Positions 1 through 8,359 of a DNA stretch of 64,000 nt are shown here, piece by piece. Below the pieces are notes generated by a model that worked only from the letters and a program-made list of their open reading frames with translations, ran no database searches and was not told the origin of the DNA. The position numbers and the translations under genes were made by a program. Origin of the DNA: Mycolicibacterium sp. (GTDB lineage: Bacteria > Actinomycetota > Actinomycetes > Mycobacteriales > Mycobacteriaceae); contig NZ_JAEMTA010000011.1 of assembly GCF_016462545.1 (NCBI RefSeq), positions 1-64,000 on the forward strand. Direction: 5' to 3'. The stretch's first letter is position 1; each line of letters starts with the position of its first letter.

Positions 1-80
1 AGTAGAGACATAGCGAACTGCGCACGGAGAAGCCTCGAGGGAATGCCGTAGGACCCGGGTTCGATTCCCGGCAGCTCCAC
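1..80 (+). ncRNA. ssrA: tmRNA (ssrA), 3' end only
   Basis: The window opens inside a transfer-messenger RNA, which rescues stalled ribosomes. What is visible is the T-arm and acceptor end: GGGTTCGATTCCCGG (57-71) is the T-arm/loop, followed by the acceptor strand CAGCTCC and ACC. The terminal A of CCA is not plainly encoded (the next bases read CCG), so it may be added after transcription. A tRNA is a less likely reading because the upstream 50 bases do not fold as an anticodon arm and a strong terminator follows at once. The 5' part and the tag-peptide reading frame lie outside the window. Confidence 0.85.
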
Positions 81-87
81 CGATGGT

Positions 88-120
88 AAACGGGTCAGGA
101 CGAAAGTCCTGGCCCGTTTT
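88..120 (+). terminator. Rho-independent terminator of ssrA
   Basis: A 13-bp stem (AACGGGTCAGGAC pairing with GTCCTGGCCCGTT, one G-U pair) closes on a GAAA tetraloop and runs into TTTT. It starts about eight bases after the mature tmRNA end, so it should terminate ssrA. Confidence 0.9.
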
Positions 121-224
121 CCGTTGATCCCGGCCCGCAGGCAGGTCACGGTCGAACTTCGCTGAAAAATTCATGATCTGCCGCCGATGGTGCATTTCTC
201 CTGGCGAAGAGATAGATTCGGGAC

Positions 225-1145
225 ATGTCTGTTCATCGCGGGCGTAGCTCGCGGGCGACGAATGCGCCATCGGTGGGCCGCTGGATCGGCCGCGGTGCCA
301 CCGTGCTGATGATCGCCGCCGTGCCACTGTGGACTCCCCGCTCCGTACCAGTCGCATCCGCCGCCGACTGCGCCGATGCCGAGGTGGTCTTCGCGCGTGG
401 CACGGACGAGCCCGAGGGCATCGGGGTCGTTGGCGATGCCTTCGTCGACTCGCTGCGCGAACAGGCCGTCGGCATGAACATCGCGACCTACGCGGTGGAC
501 TACGACGCGGGCAAGCTGCAGTTGGGCAGCGGTGATGGCGCGAAGGACGTGATCAAGCACGTCAAAGCCACGGCGGCCTCGTGCCCTGATACCAAGATCG
601 TGTTGGGCGGCTACTCGCAGGGGGCGAACGTCATCAACATCGTCGCCGGCAACCCCATCGTTGGAATCGCATGGGGCCCTGCTCTCCCGTCGTCGTTGGC
701 CGCCAACGTCGCGGCGATCGCCACTTTCGGTAACGTCGCGAACCGATCGGGCACCAAGCTGCCCTCCCAGTCCCCGATGTTCACGGGCAAGGGGATCGAC
801 CTCTGTAACCCCGCCGATCCGATCTGTCACGCGGGCCCAGGCAACGCGTGGAGCGGGCACACCAAGGGCTACGTCCCCGCGTTCACCACTCAGGCCGCCG
901 CCTTCGCCGCATCCAAGCTGTTGGCCGGTACGGGCCAGGCGGTGCCTGGCTTCGGTTCGCCGACGGGTTACGGACAGCCACCGGGGTACGACGCTTCGAT
1001 GCCGGGGGGTGGCTCGCAGGCGCCGGTCTACGCGTCACCACCGCTGGGCTCCGATCACATGCCGCCGGGGTACGACGCGTCGGCGCCGGCCCGTGGTTCA
1101 CAGGCCCCGGGGGTCGACCCGTCGATCATGATCGGCCTGCCGTGA
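225..1145 (+). CDS. secreted cutinase family esterase
   Basis: Serine esterase of the cutinase family (lipid or polyester hydrolysis outside the cell). The 306-residue protein has a long basic N-terminus, a hydrophobic segment (about 23-46) and a likely signal-peptidase site after ASA near residue 47. The mature domain carries the nucleophile motif GYSQG (Ser131), a cysteine-flanked Asp (CNPADPIC, Asp198) and His212, giving the family's Ser-Asp-His triad. Four cysteines in the expected places suggest two disulfides. After about residue 235 the tail is Gly/Pro/Tyr-rich with two copies of PPGYDAS separated by GSQAP units, a low-complexity extension beyond the catalytic domain, possibly cell-wall associated. 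It stands alone between ssrA and a leftward small gene. The start at 225 leaves a usual-length export signal; a downstream start would remove the basic region. Confidence 0.9.
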   Translation: MSVHRGRSSRATNAPSVGRWIGRGATVLMIAAVPLWTPRSVPVASAADCADAEVVFARGTDEPEGIGVVGDAFVDSLREQAVGMNIATYAVDYDAGKLQLGSGDGAKDVIKHVKATAASCPDTKIVLGGYSQGANVINIVAGNPIVGIAWGPALPSSLAANVAAIATFGNVANRSGTKLPSQSPMFTGKGIDLCNPADPICHAGPGNAWSGHTKGYVPAFTTQAAAFAASKLLAGTGQAVPGFGSPTGYGQPPGYDASMPGGGSQAPVYASPPLGSDHMPPGYDASAPARGSQAPGVDPSIMIGLP

Positions 1146-1278
1146 GCGCGGGCGCTCACGCGTCTTGGCCAGCGAGCCCGCGCCCGTCGACCAGCGACCG
1201 GATCGGATGGCCTCGACCGGCATCGCGATGACGGTCGAGCCGGAGGCGAAGCCGAGTCCGGGCCTCCGCCCGCAGCTC

Positions 1279-1320
1279 AAACGAAACAAAGCAGGCCAAG
1301 CCCAGAGGCCTGGCCTGCGT
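1279..1320 (-). terminator. Terminator for the leftward small gene
   Basis: On the minus strand GCAGGCCA pairs with TGGCCTGC (1291-1318 on the plus strand) and is followed by the T-rich run TTTGTTTCGTTT. It lies 39 bases downstream of the stop of the 31-residue gene ending at 1357. The T-run is on the minus strand only, so it terminates leftward transcription. The cutinase transcript reading rightward would meet the hairpin without a T-run. Confidence 0.75.
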
Positions 1321-1356
1321 TCGACGAGTGAGCTCAGCTTCGTGGCGTCGCGCCCA

Positions 1357-1452
1357 TTACCGGTAACTGTCTTCGTTCATCGCGAGCGCGAGCATGACCA
1401 CGGCCAAGACGATGCCGAGCAGTACCAGTCGCAAGATGTTGTCGCTGCCCAT
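1357..1452 (-). CDS. 31-residue single-pass membrane peptide
   Basis: A short frame in the otherwise empty 1146-1622 interval. It encodes 31 residues: a polar start (MGSDN), a hydrophobic stretch of about 18 residues (LRLVLLGIVLAVVMLALA) and a charged end (MNEDSYR). This is the layout of a small bitopic membrane protein. AAGGG lies about eight bases before the ATG, and a dedicated T-rich terminator follows the stop, which argues that it is a real transcription unit. An AT-rich patch at about 1553-1580 and a CGGACT/AGTCCG inverted repeat at 1518-1533 lie upstream and could hold its promoter. I do not recognise the family and infer no function. Confidence 0.6.
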   Translation of the reverse strand: MGSDNILRLVLLGIVLAVVMLALAMNEDSYR

Positions 1453-1622
1453 TCGTGGACCCTTTACTGCTGAGCGATGCCCCCAATGGACATCTCGCAA
1501 ATGGAGCCCCTCGTGAACGGACTTGGTAGTCCGGCTTCAGCCACCTGCTCAGCAAAATGATAATAAAAGTATTGTTTACTCCCCAGTCAATTTGGTGTGA
1601 TGTCTGTCACACCCGCTGATCG

Positions 1623-3695
1623 TCACGTGCGCGCCATGACCTCGATGAGTGCGCGGTTGAGGTTGCTCAGCGCCCGAATCGCGCCGCGTACGGGCCCCGG
1701 CGGGATGGTGGACGTCGCGGTGATACCTAAAACCATTGTCTCGGTGTGCTTTTCGGGCGTATCGACGACATCTCCGCCGACCACCTGCTTGATGGTGTCG
1801 ATGGTGCTGCTGACGTGCGCGGCGGCGTCGCGCAGCGCCACGGCCGTCGTCTCCGGGGGTGCGGTGTCCGGGTCCGCGCGGGCGGCGTTCACGCCGGCGC
1901 GCGCAAGGGCGTGTGCCGATCGGTTGCTCACCTGCAATCCGCGGATGAGTCGCCGCACGCCGCGACGGCTTCGGGTGGCCGGGCCCATCTGGAGTGGTTT
2001 GCCCGCCGCGATGACGTCCTTGAGGGCGTTGTCGAGGCGACGGGTCTCGGCGACGAGGTCGGTCTGCCCGCCCGGAGTGACCACCGAGTCGATTCCAGCG
2101 TCGATCAGTTCGGTCATCCGATCGAAGTAGTCGTCCAGCTTCTCGAGGAGCGTGGCGCGAGTACCTGTGGAGAAGATGAAGTAGGCGGAGGCGATGCCGA
2201 CGAGCCCGCCAGCCGCCGTCTCGGCGATCCGCAACTCGAGCACGTGGACGCTGAAGTCGCCGAGCAATCCGTACAACATCGCCAACAGCACGGTGACGAA
2301 GAAGGTCAACCAGGCGTAGGCGACGGTGACCAGATAGAAGGCGCAGAACACGCAGAGCACCAGAAGGATGAGCTGGAGGGGCTGGTTGTTCCCGACCAGA
2401 CTGGCGAGCAGCACGCCGGCCACGACGCCTGCAATGGTTCCGACGATGCGGTGACCGGCACGCGTCAGGATCTCCCCGCGCGTCGACACCCCGGTGAAGA
2501 CGAGAAACGCGGTCAACACGGCCCAGTACCAACGGTCGGGCGAGATCAACTCACCGAGGACGGTGGCCGCGCTGGTCGCCACCGCCACCTGAATGGCGGC
2601 CTTCGTGCTGGGATTCATCCCGGACTGCGCCTGCGTGGGAGGCGTCTCCGGTTCGGCATCGACCGATTCGGCGGTGCCGAGGGCGTTCGTGGTGATGTGG
2701 TGAATCGCCAGGTGCGCCTGCACGACGCGGTATGCGACCACCGTCGCGATGCCTTCCGGGAGTGACAGATCGGCGCGGTCCGCGGCGGCCGCCGCACGTT
2801 TGCGAGCAACCCGGAGGCCGTCGTCGGGGGGATGGTGTCGTAGGCACGTCCGCACGGATTCGACTGCATCGGCGAGCCCGCTCGGCACGGTCGTTCCCGG
2901 CTCGAGCGACCACAGCAGGCTCGCCAACTGCTCCATGGCGATCTGAGCGTCGAAGACCCGCATCGCGAGGTCTTCGCTCGTGACGCTGAGCGACCGCGCC
3001 GCGTCGTGGCGATCGAGCCAGTCGTCGATCATCAGAGCCGTTTCGCCGAGCCGGTCCAGTCGACGACGAAGCGCGGGTAGGTCGTAGTGCTCGCGATTGG
3101 TCGCGACCTCCAGTACCGAGCTCGACGCGGCTCGCAGTGCGCGGACCAGTCGGCGGACCTCGACCGCCGGGCGGCCGGGAAGGACGACCGTCCGCACGAG
3201 CAGCGTGGCGCCCAGCCCGACGACGATGGCCACGGCCAAGATCGGTATTTGACCTGGAGTGGCACGCAGGAACAGCGCGAAGAAGTAGCAGATGAAGGCC
3301 ACCATTCCCAGTGCGTTTCCGCGGGGGCCGAACCGCCGAACCCACACGGCGCCGAACAGCACCGCGATGAAGCCGACATCGGCGACCTTCCCGAACTGGG
3401 ACAGCAGTGCGGCCAAGGACACGGCTGCGACAGCGGGAAGGAAGAGCAGCAGCGTGGTGACGACACGACTGTGCTGCTGGCGATCCTTGACGGCTGCAGA
3501 TGATTGCATGGCGACGATCGTGCCCAGCATGGCGACGGTCACGGGCTGACCGGCGACGCGGATGAACCCGAGCAGCGCGACCATGGCCAAGACGAGCGCC
3601 AACGTCGTCGCCGTGGCGCTTCGAAGTCGCAGCCGGCCGGGGTCGGAGTCGACGAGGAATCGCCGAGTGGCACCCGTCAGCGCCGCCAGTTGCAT
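1623..3695 (-). CDS. FUSC family membrane protein
   Basis: Integral membrane protein of the fusaric-acid-resistance-like (FUSC) superfamily, which includes efflux proteins for aromatic acids; the substrate here is unknown. The 690-residue protein has two homologous halves. Each has a block of closely spaced hydrophobic helices (about 25-170 and about 370-500) followed by a long soluble helical region. The second block contains the usual ISPDRWYWAVLTAF-type segment and RAGHRIVGT. The frame stays open far upstream into the next gene, but the ATG at 3695 follows the IclR stop by 14 bases and begins a normal cytoplasmic N-terminus, so I take it as the start. It is the last gene of a three-gene leftward operon with two IclR-type regulators, divergent from a sugar ABC importer, so it may handle a compound made or imported by that pathway. 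Confidence 0.8.
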   Translation of the reverse strand: MQLAALTGATRRFLVDSDPGRLRLRSATATTLALVLAMVALLGFIRVAGQPVTVAMLGTIVAMQSSAAVKDRQQHSRVVTTLLLFLPAVAAVSLAALLSQFGKVADVGFIAVLFGAVWVRRFGPRGNALGMVAFICYFFALFLRATPGQIPILAVAIVVGLGATLLVRTVVLPGRPAVEVRRLVRALRAASSSVLEVATNREHYDLPALRRRLDRLGETALMIDDWLDRHDAARSLSVTSEDLAMRVFDAQIAMEQLASLLWSLEPGTTVPSGLADAVESVRTCLRHHPPDDGLRVARKRAAAAADRADLSLPEGIATVVAYRVVQAHLAIHHITTNALGTAESVDAEPETPPTQAQSGMNPSTKAAIQVAVATSAATVLGELISPDRWYWAVLTAFLVFTGVSTRGEILTRAGHRIVGTIAGVVAGVLLASLVGNNQPLQLILLVLCVFCAFYLVTVAYAWLTFFVTVLLAMLYGLLGDFSVHVLELRIAETAAGGLVGIASAYFIFSTGTRATLLEKLDDYFDRMTELIDAGIDSVVTPGGQTDLVAETRRLDNALKDVIAAGKPLQMGPATRSRRGVRRLIRGLQVSNRSAHALARAGVNAARADPDTAPPETTAVALRDAAAHVSSTIDTIKQVVGGDVVDTPEKHTETMVLGITATSTIPPGPVRGAIRALSNLNRALIEVMART

Positions 3696-3709
3696 TGCTC
3701 GATTGTGCG

Positions 3710-4405
3710 TCAGTAGTCGTTGGCCGCTGCGTCCAGCGCACGCACGGCCTTGCGGGTGGACGGTTCGGGCCATCGGTCGGGTACGTGCAGGGTCAGGGCG
3801 TACCGGGTGCCCGCGACCGAGCACGCGAGCTGACGCCCGGTGCGCAAGGAGACGGTTTCGTAGACCTTGCGCCGACGTGCATGCCGCAGCGCGAGACAAC
3901 GCTGGACGTCCTCGGCAGTGAGGCCGAGGTGACCGGCCGCAGTTGAGATGGCCTCGGCAGCCTCGTCGCCCGACATCGACGAGAGGATGGCCGCAGCGCC
4001 GGCACAGGCGGCCGCGTCCACTCGCTGACCTGGGCGCGGCGTCAGCGGTAGCGGCAGCCTGCCGAGATGGACGTCGACGAAGACGGCCTGGTTGCCGAAC
4101 AGCCGCACCAGCGAGATCGTGTGTCCGTTGAGATCGGGTGTCGCGCAGGCACGAAAGAGATTGTGCACCAGGGCATCTGGATCCGAGAGGGCGGACCACC
4201 TCGTCCCCGTGACGAGGCCGCCGTCCGCTGCTCGATCGATGAAGCCAACGTCCTCCAGGGTGCCCAGCAGATCGGAGATCGAACTCTTGGGAAGTCCGAG
4301 CAGACCCGTCAGCGCCGACGGGGTCGTGGCGGCGCCGGAGGAGACGGCATCGAGGATGCGTGCGCCTCGGTGCACAGCCGGGGTGCGCGATCGGGCTATC
4401 CCCAT
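3710..4405 (-). CDS. IclR family transcriptional regulator
   Basis: Predicted cytoplasmic DNA-binding regulator of 231 residues. Residues about 10-65 form the IclR winged helix-turn-helix (AVHRGARILDAV, then LLGLPKSSISDLLGTLEDVGFI). The rest resembles the IclR effector domain, ending in a region like the C-terminal LTLHVP strand, but it is slightly shorter than the typical 250 residues. Its ATG overlaps the stop of the upstream regulator by ten bases (ATGGGGATAG), so the two are translationally coupled, and FUSC follows 14 bases downstream. The pair probably controls this operon and the divergent ABC importer. The effector is unknown. Confidence 0.85.
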   Translation of the reverse strand: MGIARSRTPAVHRGARILDAVSSGAATTPSALTGLLGLPKSSISDLLGTLEDVGFIDRAADGGLVTGTRWSALSDPDALVHNLFRACATPDLNGHTISLVRLFGNQAVFVDVHLGRLPLPLTPRPGQRVDAAACAGAAAILSSMSGDEAAEAISTAAGHLGLTAEDVQRCLALRHARRRKVYETVSLRTGRQLACSVAGTRYALTLHVPDRWPEPSTRKAVRALDAAANDY

Positions 4406-5481
4406 GGTTCGTACCGCGCGGCGTTGTGTGCGTCGATCAATCGAGGGGTGAGATAGCGCGAGGGTCGGGCGACGTGCGCACCGCTGTGAAGGGCGATGCC
4501 GAGGTTCATCGCCGCCCGCACCAGCGCCGCCGGATCCTGAGTTGCAGTGGCAATGATCGGTCCACCCGCGCGGATCTCCTCGACGGCGCCCGTGGCGCCG
4601 TCGACACCGACGATCGGCACCGAGAGTCGACGTCCGCGCAGGACGCGCGAGATGCCAATGGCGATCTGATCATTGGCGGCGAAGAATCCGTCCACGGCGG
4701 CGTGTGCCGCGAGAATCTCCTTGGCCGCCCGTCGTCCCGACTGGGCATCCAGCTCGCCGTAGCTGGTCGCGATCACCTCGATTCGAGGATGCGGGGCGAT
4801 CGCGGCGAGGAAGCCGGCGATTCTGTCGGAGTTGGCCGTGATCGGTATGCCGCCGACCACGGCGACCCGACCGCGGCCGCCGAGAGCCGCTACGAGCGCA
4901 GACCCGGCGAGGAAACCGGCCTTCGTGTTGTCCGTTGCCACGACGGCATCCGCACCGCTGACGGCCGAACCGATGGCGACCACCGGAATCCGTGCTGCGC
5001 GGGCGCGGGCGCACGCGGCCTCGAGACCCTCCGTCGCCACCGGTTCGATGAGGATCAGATCCACTCCGGCGCTGACGAATTCGAGGATCTGTCGGGATTG
5101 AATCGCCTTATCCTCCTTGGCGGCATGCACGTGTAGGCGCGCCCCGAGGCGGTCGGCCTCCGCGTGCAGGGCTTCGATCTCGGCGACGAAGAAGCTCTCG
5201 GCGACGGGGTAACTGAAGCCGATGTCGTAGATCGGCCAGCTTTGCGCCCGCGCCGTCGATGCCAGTTCGAAGAGATGCGACCCTAATACGTAGGTGCCGT
5301 CCACGCCGCGCGCGAGCAGGCTCTCCTCCGCCAGCGCGTGACAGATGCCCATGACGCTGCTCTTGGGGAAGCCCGTCAACTCGGTTAGCTCGGCAAGTGA
5401 CATCGGACGTCCGGCGTCGCTGACGGATTGCAGGACGACGGCGGCGCGCGTCAGCGCGGGCACGCGTCCTGGCTCCGCCAT
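4396..5481 (-). CDS. IclR-type HTH fused to periplasmic-binding-like sugar sensor
   Basis: A 361-residue regulator with an unusual pairing of domains. Residues about 5-60 are an IclR-like winged HTH (ALTRAAVVLQSV, then LTGFPKSSVMGICHALAEE). Instead of an IclR effector domain, residues about 90-340 form a type I periplasmic-binding fold like that of ribose-binding proteins and LacI sensors (PVAESFFVAEIEALHAEADRLGA, DLILIEPV, IPVVAIGS, TDNTKAGFLAG, DGFFAANDQIAIG, VPIVGVDG). No signal peptide is present, so it acts in the cytoplasm. The start at 5481 is preferred because GGTGAG sits three bases upstream; an in-frame ATG at 5520 would add 13 residues. It is divergent from the binding-protein gene at 5694, so it probably senses the imported sugar or a derivative and regulates the intergenic promoter. 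The domain pairing is seen directly; the ligand is inferred. Confidence 0.8.
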   Translation of the reverse strand: MAEPGRVPALTRAAVVLQSVSDAGRPMSLAELTELTGFPKSSVMGICHALAEESLLARGVDGTYVLGSHLFELASTARAQSWPIYDIGFSYPVAESFFVAEIEALHAEADRLGARLHVHAAKEDKAIQSRQILEFVSAGVDLILIEPVATEGLEAACARARAARIPVVAIGSAVSGADAVVATDNTKAGFLAGSALVAALGGRGRVAVVGGIPITANSDRIAGFLAAIAPHPRIEVIATSYGELDAQSGRRAAKEILAAHAAVDGFFAANDQIAIGISRVLRGRRLSVPIVGVDGATGAVEEIRAGGPIIATATQDPAALVRAAMNLGIALHSGAHVARPSRYLTPRLIDAHNAARYEPWG

Positions 5482-5551
5482 CGGCTCACCATAATCGAAG
5501 TGCCACTGAGGAAACCGCAAAACGTGTGGCGGCCCGCCCGATTCGACGTTG

Positions 5552-5581
5552 TTGACAAGCTCTCAGCGCCATGCTTACTGT
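5552..5581 (+). promoter_or_regulatory. Candidate promoter of the sugar ABC operon
   Basis: TTGACA (5552-5557), an 18-base spacer and TACTGT (5576-5581) form a good sigma-70/SigA-like pair about 110 bases before the lipoprotein start. The predicted transcription start near 5588 falls inside the inverted repeats that follow. Confidence 0.55.
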
Positions 5582-5583
5582 GT

Positions 5584-5633
5584 GTTTCATCACTCGACGC
5601 TGAGTTCGACATATGAAACGTTTGTGTCGAGTG
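5584..5633. promoter_or_regulatory. Interleaved inverted repeats, candidate regulator operator
   Basis: GTTTCAT (5584-5590) is the reverse complement of ATGAAAC (5613-5619), and the adjoining CACTCGAC (5591-5598) is the reverse complement of GTCGAGTG (5626-5633). The two repeats interleave immediately downstream of the -10 element in the gap between the divergent regulator and transporter genes. This is where an IclR-type repressor would act. Confidence 0.5.
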
Positions 5634-5693
5634 GCCGCCTGCTCGGGTGGGTCCCGGGCGGGGTCTCACAGTCCAGGCCGAAGGATGAAGTCG

Positions 5694-6752
5694 ATGGCGA
5701 TTTCCCAGCGTTTCGTCGGAGCGATCAGCGTGGCGTTGGTCCTCGCGATGGTCACCGGTGGTTGTACGAAGAAGGACGAGAAAGCTCCGGCGGCGTCTGG
5801 TGGTGCCAGCTCGTCGCAGGGGGCGGGTGCCTCCGGCGAGAAGATCAAGGTCGCCTTCGTGCCGAAGCTGCAGGGTTCGCCGTACTTCGAGGCGATGGAC
5901 ACCGGCGCCAAGCAAGCGGCCTCCGACTTGGGCAACGTCGAGTGGCTCTATCAGGGCCCCACGTCGGCCGACGCTGCCGCGCAGGCGCAGATCGTCCGGT
6001 CGTTCATCCAGCAGAAGGTCGACGTGCTCGTGGTTGCGCCCAACGACCCCGACTCGATGGCACCGCTGATGAAGCAGGCTCAGGATGCGGGCATCAAGGT
6101 GCTCACCGCCGACACGGACGCGCCCAACTCGGTGCGCGAGGCTTTCGTCAATCAGGCCACCGCGCAAGGCATCGGTGACAAGACCGCCGAGACGCTCATG
6201 ACGGCAATGGGCGGAAAGGGCAAGTGGGCCATCGTGTCCTGCGGCGAGACGGCCGAGAACTTGAATTCCTGGATCGCCGCGGAGAAGGCCTACGTGTCCG
6301 CCAAGTACCCCGAAGCCGAACTCGTCGATGTCGTGTACTCGGGTGAGGATCAGGCCAAGGGAACGCAGATGGCCACCGACCTCATGAGCGCACACCCCGA
6401 TCTCAAGGGCCTGCTGGGACAGTGCACCACCTCCGCCGTCGGGGTCGCGCAAGCGGTCAAGGACGCAGGCAAGATCGGCCAGGTCTACAGCGTCGGGATT
6501 GGCACGCCGAAGTCGATGGCGCCCTATCTCGCCGACGGATCGTCATCGGGCTCGATCCTGTGGAACGTCGCGAACCTCGGCTACCTGACGGCGTGGGCCG
6601 GTGAGCAGCTCGCGAGCGGCAAGACCTTCGAGGCGAACAACAAGGTCAACGACGAGATGACCGACGTGAAGTGGGACGAGGCCAGCAAGACCCTGGTGCT
6701 CGGTGATCCGCTGCTGATCACCACCGAGAACGTCGGTCAGTTCAACTACTGA
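5694..6752 (+). CDS. sugar ABC transporter substrate-binding lipoprotein (LsrB/RhaS-like)
   Basis: Extracytoplasmic solute receptor of a carbohydrate importer, about 352 residues. A short basic start, a hydrophobic helix and a lipobox-like MVTGGC end the signal, so the mature protein should be lipid-anchored at that cysteine. The mature region is a type I periplasmic-binding fold (KIKVAFVPKLQGSPYFEAM, NVEWLYQGPT, VDVLVVAPNDPDSMAPLM, KVLTADTDA), ending in TENVGQFNY. The overall pattern resembles LsrB and rhamnose-binding RhaS. AAGGA lies eight bases before the ATG at 5694; ATG at 5685 is possible but leaves no spacing. The autoinducer-2-binding residues of LsrB that I could align (the Asp-Gln pair and the Pro/Ala loop) are not kept, so AI-2 is not a supported ligand. 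It is first in an operon with ATPase, two permeases and a dehydrogenase. Confidence 0.85.
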   Translation: MAISQRFVGAISVALVLAMVTGGCTKKDEKAPAASGGASSSQGAGASGEKIKVAFVPKLQGSPYFEAMDTGAKQAASDLGNVEWLYQGPTSADAAAQAQIVRSFIQQKVDVLVVAPNDPDSMAPLMKQAQDAGIKVLTADTDAPNSVREAFVNQATAQGIGDKTAETLMTAMGGKGKWAIVSCGETAENLNSWIAAEKAYVSAKYPEAELVDVVYSGEDQAKGTQMATDLMSAHPDLKGLLGQCTTSAVGVAQAVKDAGKIGQVYSVGIGTPKSMAPYLADGSSSGSILWNVANLGYLTAWAGEQLASGKTFEANNKVNDEMTDVKWDEASKTLVLGDPLLITTENVGQFNY

Positions 6753-6781
6753 CCTGACGACCCTGTCCCACTGGAGTATTC

Positions 6782-8293
6782 ATGCCGCAGGTGCCGCGAC
6801 TGACCCTCACCGGGGTGGTCAAGAGCTACGGCGCGGTCAAGGCCATCAGGCACGCCGACTTCGAGGTCCAGGCCGGTCGGGTCCACGCGCTGGTGGGCGA
6901 GAACGGCGCGGGCAAGTCCACCTTGATCAAGATCATCTCCGGCGCCACCACCCCGGACGCCGGGACCGTCACCTACGACGGTGAGCCGACGAACATCGCC
7001 TCGACGGTCGACGCGATCGCACTGGGCATCGCGACGGTGTACCAAGAACCGCAACTGTTCAGCGAACTGTCCGTCGCCGAGAACGTGTTCATGGGCCGCG
7101 AAATGGTCACGCGGGGGCGGGTCGACTGGGCCGCTCAGAACGAACGGGTCGTGGGTCTGTTGGAGTCACTCGACCTTCCCGCCAAGCTGACCACCGCGAC
7201 CGTCGGAAGTCTGTCGGTCGCCACCCAGCAGCAGGTGTCGATCGCCAAGGCGTTGGCGGGCAAGTGCGGAATACTGATCCTCGACGAACCGTCGGCGATC
7301 CTGACCGACGCCGAGATCGACGTGCTGTTCGACATCATCCGCCGACTGGCAGCCGACGGCGTCGCGATCGTCTACATCTCCCACCGCCTCGACGAGGTCG
7401 TCAAGATCGCCGATCAGGTCACGGTGATGCGTGACGGCAGCACGATCGGCACCTTTCCCATCGAGGACATGTCGGTGCGGCGCATCGCCGAACTCATGGT
7501 GGGAGAGGCGCTTTCGGAGCACTCGGGTTCCCGGACGGTGCCCGAGGGTGAACCGGTGCTCGAGCTGAGGTCGTTGGCGCGAGCGGGTTCCTTTCACGAC
7601 GTGAGCCTGCAACTGAGGGCCGGTGAGATTCTCGGTCTCTACGGGCTGGTCGGCTCCGGCGTCGCCGAGATCGCCGAGTGCATCTACGGATTGGCCAAGA
7701 CCAGCGTGGGCGACATCGTCATCGAAGGGCGTGCCGTCGCGCCCCGCACACCCCGCGAGGCGGCCGATGCCGGAATCGCGCTCCTGCCGGCCAATCGCAA
7801 GACCGAGGGGATGTTCGCGTTCCAGTCCATCGCCTTCAACGTGTCGGTCGGTCACCTTCGGCGATTCTCGTGGGGGAGGGCCTTCGTGGACCGGCGCCGG
7901 GAGCGCAGCGTGGTGAAGGACCTGATGAAGCGATTGGCGGTGCGTGCGTCGGACGAGAACCAGCCCGTGGGCAATCTGTCGGGCGGCAACGCGCAGAAGG
8001 TGATGCTCGCGCGGCAGCTCGTCGAACGCCCCAAGCTACTGCTCTTGGCAGAGCCCACCCAGGGGGTGGACATCGGAGCCAAGGAGGAGATCCACCGCAT
8101 CATCACCGATCTCGCCGACAACGGAACCGCCGTGCTGGTCGCCACTTCCGATCTCCAGGAGGCGCTGCGGATAGCCGACCGACTCCTGGTGGTGCGCACC
8201 GGCACCATCGCCGCGGAGTTCGGTCCCGCCGCCAGGCAGGTCGACGTCCTGGCCGCGGCCGCGGGAGACCGCGAGGGGTCGGCCAGCGCATGA
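6782..8293 (+). CDS. sugar ABC transporter ATPase, two nucleotide-binding domains
   Basis: Cytoplasmic energising subunit of the RbsA/MglA/LsrA class, 503 residues. The first domain has Walker A GENGAGKST (39-47), a degenerate signature (LSVATQQQVSIAKAL), Walker B ILILDEPSA and the switch His in YISHRLDE. The second domain has the class-typical degenerate Walker A (GLVGSGVAE), a good signature (LSGGNAQKVMLARQL) and a Walker B where the usual Asp before Glu-Pro is Ala (LLLLAEPTQGVD). The gene starts 29 bases after the binding-protein stop, and its TGA overlaps the first ATG of a 35-bp tandem repeat. Two permease genes follow, matching the class's four-component layout. Confidence 0.92.
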   Translation: MPQVPRLTLTGVVKSYGAVKAIRHADFEVQAGRVHALVGENGAGKSTLIKIISGATTPDAGTVTYDGEPTNIASTVDAIALGIATVYQEPQLFSELSVAENVFMGREMVTRGRVDWAAQNERVVGLLESLDLPAKLTTATVGSLSVATQQQVSIAKALAGKCGILILDEPSAILTDAEIDVLFDIIRRLAADGVAIVYISHRLDEVVKIADQVTVMRDGSTIGTFPIEDMSVRRIAELMVGEALSEHSGSRTVPEGEPVLELRSLARAGSFHDVSLQLRAGEILGLYGLVGSGVAEIAECIYGLAKTSVGDIVIEGRAVAPRTPREAADAGIALLPANRKTEGMFAFQSIAFNVSVGHLRRFSWGRAFVDRRRERSVVKDLMKRLAVRASDENQPVGNLSGGNAQKVMLARQLVERPKLLLLAEPTQGVDIGAKEEIHRIITDLADNGTAVLVATSDLQEALRIADRLLVVRTGTIAAEFGPAARQVDVLAAAAGDREGSASA

Positions 8294-8359
8294 GTGTCCA
8301 GCGAGAAGCGAAGCGGGATCGCGCATGAGTGTCCAGCGAGAAGCGAAGCGGGATCGCGC
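8290..8359 (+). repeat. 35-bp tandem duplication with ATGA junctions
   Basis: Two perfect 35-bp copies (8290-8324 and 8325-8359). Each begins ATGAGTGTCC and continues through GCGAGAAGCGAAGCGGGAT to GCGC. The true permease start (ATGAGTACGG at 8360) begins where a third copy would. The first copy's ATGA holds the ATPase stop codon. Because 35 is not a multiple of three, the three ATGs lie in different frames. The layout (short repeats with overlapping stop/start codons between operon genes) recalls mycobacterial interspersed repetitive units. Confidence 0.9.

Noticed and set aside
3696..4199. Extension of the FUSC protein upstream of 3695
   Set aside because: It overlaps the IclR gene in a different frame and adds a Arg/Ala-rich sequence unlike FUSC N-termini.
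5694..6752. Autoinducer-2 (LsrB) function for the binding protein
   Set aside because: General similarity exists, but the Asp-Gln pair and Pro/Ala loop that bind AI-2 are not present and there is no lsrK kinase.
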